Positions 6,653 to 8,641 of a DNA stretch of 8,641 bases are shown piece after piece. A model generated the notes under the pieces. That model made no database searches, was not told the origin of the DNA, and saw only the letters and a list, made by a program, of their open reading frames with translations. Location of the stretch: positions 1-8,641 of the forward strand of contig CAKSUH010000047.1 in NCBI GenBank assembly GCA_934500855.1, in the 5' to 3' direction. The position numbers were made by a program, and so were the translations under genes. This DNA is from an uncultured Eubacteriales bacterium (GTDB lineage: Bacteria > Bacillota > Clostridia > Oscillospirales > CAG-272). Positions within the stretch are counted from its first letter, which is position 1. The number at the start of each line of letters is the position of its first letter.

Positions 6653-7594
6653 ATGAAGATCGCAACCAACACGGGCTTTGTTCCGGCACTGACGGATTAC
6701 GCGCACGGCATTCCGATGTTGCGGCAGGCAGGCTTTGACTGCTTTGACCTGTCGATCTGTTGCCAGATTGATACAGACGGATATTTTGAGGGCGCAGAAG
6801 GGGAGGCGCGGGCAAAGGAGGTGCGACGGATTGCCGATGCCTGCGGCATGGTTTGCAACCAATCCCACGCGCCTTACCCGACCTCCTATCGGGATGACAC
6901 CCCGGAGCACATCGAAATGAATCGGGTGCTCCCGGAAAAACTGCGGCGCGCAATGGAGATCGCCGCCATCGTTGGCGCAAAGGCAATTGTGGTTCATCCT
7001 TGGCAGCATCTGAGATGGGCTGACTGCGCCGCAGAACTGAAGGAACAGAACCTTGCGTTTTACGAGTCGCTTCTGCCGCTGTGCCGTGCCTACCACATTC
7101 GGGTTGCGGTTGAAAATATGTGGCAGCGCAACCGTTTCGGGCGCTCGATTGTGGATTCGGTCTGCTCGACCCCGCGTGAATTTCTGGACTATATGGAAAT
7201 GCTGGACAGCGAGTGGTTTGTCGCCTGCCTGGATATCGGGCATTGCACGGTGACCAACCACCGCCCCGAGGACCTGATTCGCACGCTGGGAAAAAAGCAT
7301 CTGCATGTGCTCCATATACATGATACGGACGGAAAGGCTGACCTGCACACCCTGCCGTTCCAGTCAACCGCAACCGATTGGGAGGCGGTGACGGACGCGC
7401 TGGCAGAGATCGATTATGAAGGGGAGCTGACCCTGGAGGCGGATAACTTTCACGGCAGGATTCCCGCCGGGCTGTTGCAGCCAACGCTGAACTATATGGC
7501 GTCGGTTGCGCGCTATCTGGCAGACGCGACCGAGCGGAAGAAGCAGGCGCTGAAAGAGGTCGGAGCCGGGCAACGGGAAGGGAGCGGGTTATGA
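6653..7594 (+). CDS. Sugar phosphate isomerase/epimerase (TIM barrel)
   Basis: A 313-residue cytoplasmic protein of the xylose-isomerase-like (AP endonuclease 2) TIM-barrel superfamily. Metal-site candidates follow the family pattern: H72 and H115 (VVHPW), E154 in VAVEN, D194 and H197 in CLDIGHC, H223 in HIHDTDG, and E262 in GELTLEAD. The family interconverts keto and aldo sugars, sugar acids or inositol derivatives with a divalent metal; the exact substrate cannot be assigned here. ATG 6653 is preferred because the family start MKIATNTGF begins there with GAGG (6645-6648) just upstream. The open frame from 6587 would overlap the lipoprotein gene. The C-terminal tail (about 290-313) is charged and probably dispensable. 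The TGA stop overlaps the next ATG at 7591. Linkage to a beta-phosphoglucomutase suggests a role in using an unusual glucoside or disaccharide. Confidence 0.87.
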   Translation: MKIATNTGFVPALTDYAHGIPMLRQAGFDCFDLSICCQIDTDGYFEGAEGEARAKEVRRIADACGMVCNQSHAPYPTSYRDDTPEHIEMNRVLPEKLRRAMEIAAIVGAKAIVVHPWQHLRWADCAAELKEQNLAFYESLLPLCRAYHIRVAVENMWQRNRFGRSIVDSVCSTPREFLDYMEMLDSEWFVACLDIGHCTVTNHRPEDLIRTLGKKHLHVLHIHDTDGKADLHTLPFQSTATDWEAVTDALAEIDYEGELTLEADNFHGRIPAGLLQPTLNYMASVARYLADATERKKQALKEVGAGQREGSGL

Positions 7595-7680
7595 ATCTTC
7601 TGCAAAGAGCCGAAGATGCCGGTTCGCTCCAATGCCACGGCAGGGGTGATGCCGTACCTGCGCGCGAAAGGACTGCATGA
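7591..7680 (+). CDS. 29-codon coupled ORF or gene remnant
   Basis: This short ORF starts at ATG 7591, overlapping the isomerase stop as ATGA. It has a strong binding site, AAGGGAG (7578-7584), six bases upstream. It ends at TGA 7678-7680, again as ATGA with the start of the phosphoglucomutase gene at 7677. The predicted peptide, MNLLQRAEDAG followed by 18 more residues, has no signal, membrane segment or domain that I recognise. It may be a translational-coupling peptide, or the scar of a deleted or frameshifted gene whose start signals survive. In the isomerase frame the sequence past the TGA is also open to 7684. Function unknown. Confidence 0.35.
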   Translation: MNLLQRAEDAGSLQCHGRGDAVPARERTA

Positions 7681-8369
7681 CTGACGGCACTATGAAACAA
7701 ACGGAAAACAAGGAACCTGTTCGGGCGTGTCTGTTCGATCTGGACGGCGTGCTGGTATTCACCGACCGCTGTCACTATCTGGCGTGGAAATCCGTTGCGG
7801 ATGAGAACGGTTTGGATTTCAATGAAACGGTTAATCTCCGACTTCGCGGCATTCCGCGCACGGAATCCCTGAACGAAATTCTGAAATACAATCATATTGA
7901 GCTTGCGGATGCCGAAAAGGCTCGTCTGGCAGACCTGAAAAATACCCGCTATGTGCAGATGTTGCAGGGGATCGGAGAGAACGATGTCTATCCGGGCGCC
8001 TTTGCCTTGATTCGGACGCTCCGAAACAGGGGCATCCGGATTGCGCTTTGTTCCTCGAGTAAGAACGCCCGCCTCGTGCTGGAAAAGCTGGGTGTCCGGG
8101 ACCTGTTTGATGCGACCGTCACGGGCAATGACATCCGACATGCAAAGCCGGACCCCGAAATCTTTCTCACCGCCGCGAGCCGGCTTGGGGTCCCGCCGTC
8201 TGCCTGCGTGGTCTTTGAGGATTCCCTGGCGGGCATTCGGGGGGCAATTGCCGCAGGCATGCAAACGGTTGGCGTCGGAAACCGCGCGGAGCTTGGCGGC
8301 GTGGCTGACTGCTGCCTGGATTCCTATGAGGAACTCGACCCGGACACCCTCCGGCTTCGGGAAGTGTGA
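7677..8369 (+). CDS. pgmB: Beta-phosphoglucomutase (HAD family)
   Basis: A 230-residue cytoplasmic enzyme converting beta-D-glucose 1-phosphate to glucose 6-phosphate, usually downstream of maltose, trehalose or kojibiose phosphorylases. Key residues align with the well-studied Lactococcus enzyme. D21 is the nucleophile and D23 the acid/base in FDLDGV. T29 and H33 follow, and W37 and K38 sit in the cap hinge. The substrate loop is LRGIPRTESL (R61). S126-S128, K129 and N130 form motif 2, K157 is in HAKPDP, and E181 and D182 bind Mg in VFEDS. The residue before T29 is Phe28, where the Lactococcus protein has Asp15. The start at 7677 has AAAGGA (7667-7672) four bases upstream and overlaps the preceding ORF; ATG 7692 is possible but has no binding site. 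The length is close to the family norm. It is the last gene of the operon. Confidence 0.9.
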   Translation: MTDGTMKQTENKEPVRACLFDLDGVLVFTDRCHYLAWKSVADENGLDFNETVNLRLRGIPRTESLNEILKYNHIELADAEKARLADLKNTRYVQMLQGIGENDVYPGAFALIRTLRNRGIRIALCSSSKNARLVLEKLGVRDLFDATVTGNDIRHAKPDPEIFLTAASRLGVPPSACVVFEDSLAGIRGAIAAGMQTVGVGNRAELGGVADCCLDSYEELDPDTLRLREV

Positions 8370-8426
8370 GGCAGGGAAGAAACAAATGCACAAACAAATG
8401 ACAGCAAAAAGAAAGCGCCGATAAGA

Positions 8427-8470
8427 GGGCTTCGCGCCCCGCCCTGCGCCGCCTCCCCCAAAAGGCGGGC
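8427..8470. repeat. Short GC-rich hairpins after pgmB
   Basis: There is a 4-bp hairpin (8427-8430 with 8436-8439) and a 6-bp one (8449-8454 with 8463-8468, loop C5A3). Bases 8438-8443 can also pair with 8464-8469. No T-run follows. These may be part of the operon's 3' end, but the evidence for a terminator is weak. Confidence 0.3.
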
Positions 8471-8500
8471 GAAAACTTTCACTGCTTTGTCTACAGTCAG

Positions 8501-8530
8501 CGAAGCCCCAACCGTGCGGTTGGGGCTTCG
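8501..8530. terminator. 13-bp hairpin between convergent genes
   Basis: Bases 8501-8513 and 8518-8530 form a perfect 13-bp stem with a GTGC loop. It begins one base past the stop of the minus-strand gene at 8532 and lies 131 bases past the pgmB stop. It is well placed as a shared bidirectional terminator, though neither side has a good T-run. Confidence 0.55.
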
Positions 8531-8531
8531 T

Positions 8532-8641
8532 TCATTGAACCGTTATTTTCAGCGCGTGACCTTTATCATAGGGGGTCCCCGTCAGGACATACTGCGGGAT
8601 GACCTTCGCCTGCCCGTCTGGGGTCTTTGCCTGAATCTCGG
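8532..8641 (-). CDS. 3' end of an unidentified minus-strand gene (partial)
   Basis: On the minus strand one frame is open from the window edge to a TGA at 8534-8532, giving the last 35 residues of a protein that ends in ALKITVQ. The visible part (QYVLTGTPYDKGHALKITVQ at its end) looks like a beta-strand-rich C-terminus such as those of secreted or multidomain carbohydrate-active proteins, but no family can be named. The stop sits directly against the hairpin at 8501-8530, which supports a real gene end. The rest of the gene lies beyond base 8641. Confidence 0.5.
   Translation of the reverse strand, partial: EIQAKTPDGQAKVIPQYVLTGTPYDKGHALKITVQ

Noticed and set aside
6084..8393. 769-codon minus-strand ORF opposite the operon
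   Set aside because: It is a low-complexity Arg/Pro/Ser-rich translation antisense to four supported genes, with no family motif.
8386..8424. 12-codon basic ORF (MHKQMTAKRKRR) after pgmB
   Set aside because: The binding site is poorly spaced and nothing supports translation; it lies in the 3' untranslated part of the operon.

Overview
The window looks like a chromosomal segment of a Gram-positive, moderately GC-rich Clostridia-type bacterium (Oscillospirales or a relative, probably gut-associated or uncultured). The reasons are textbook sigma-A promoters, purine-rich Shine-Dalgarno sites (AGGAGG, AAGGGG) before nearly every gene, a signal peptide, a lipobox, and a secreted protein of a type common in clostridial genomes. 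The taxon is inferred from style, not proven. There is no rRNA, tRNA, CRISPR array, transposase or phage gene.

Layout. Bases 1-202 are non-coding and hold two strong hairpins downstream of yifB. The larger one is followed by a T-run in the yifB direction and is probably its terminator. Bases 203-1744 (minus) encode a full-length YifB/ComM-family AAA+ ATPase. Bases 1745-1980 form a divergent control region with two back-to-back promoters, each TTGACA-17-TATAAT. Bases 1981-3210 (plus) encode a 12-helix MFS transporter resembling organophosphate:phosphate antiporters. A 22-bp perfect hairpin follows at 3268-3316, then a promoter and an AraC-family regulator with an N-terminal cupin-like domain (3489-4442).

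Bases 4443-4765 are a 323-base gap that is not empty. It holds a promoter (4540-4568), a structured leader, a five-codon ORF with an ideal ribosome binding site, and a terminator-like hairpin whose stem begins at the very next base after that ORF's stop codon. This looks like an attenuator or riboregulator for the operon that follows, and it is the most interesting element here.

Bases 4766-8369 form a tight plus-strand operon. It encodes a secreted beta-helix-like protein with a clostridial-type C-terminal domain, a 77-residue lipoprotein, a TIM-barrel sugar-phosphate isomerase/epimerase, a 29-codon ORF coupled on both sides by ATGA overlaps, and a beta-phosphoglucomutase. Bases 8370-8531 are non-coding with hairpins. 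The 3' end of a minus-strand gene enters at 8532-8641.

Working model (inference): the AraC regulator and/or the leader control a small carbohydrate operon, with a surface or secreted part and a cytoplasmic part that converts a sugar and channels beta-glucose-1-phosphate to glucose-6-phosphate. The phosphorylase that would make beta-glucose-1-phosphate is not in the window.
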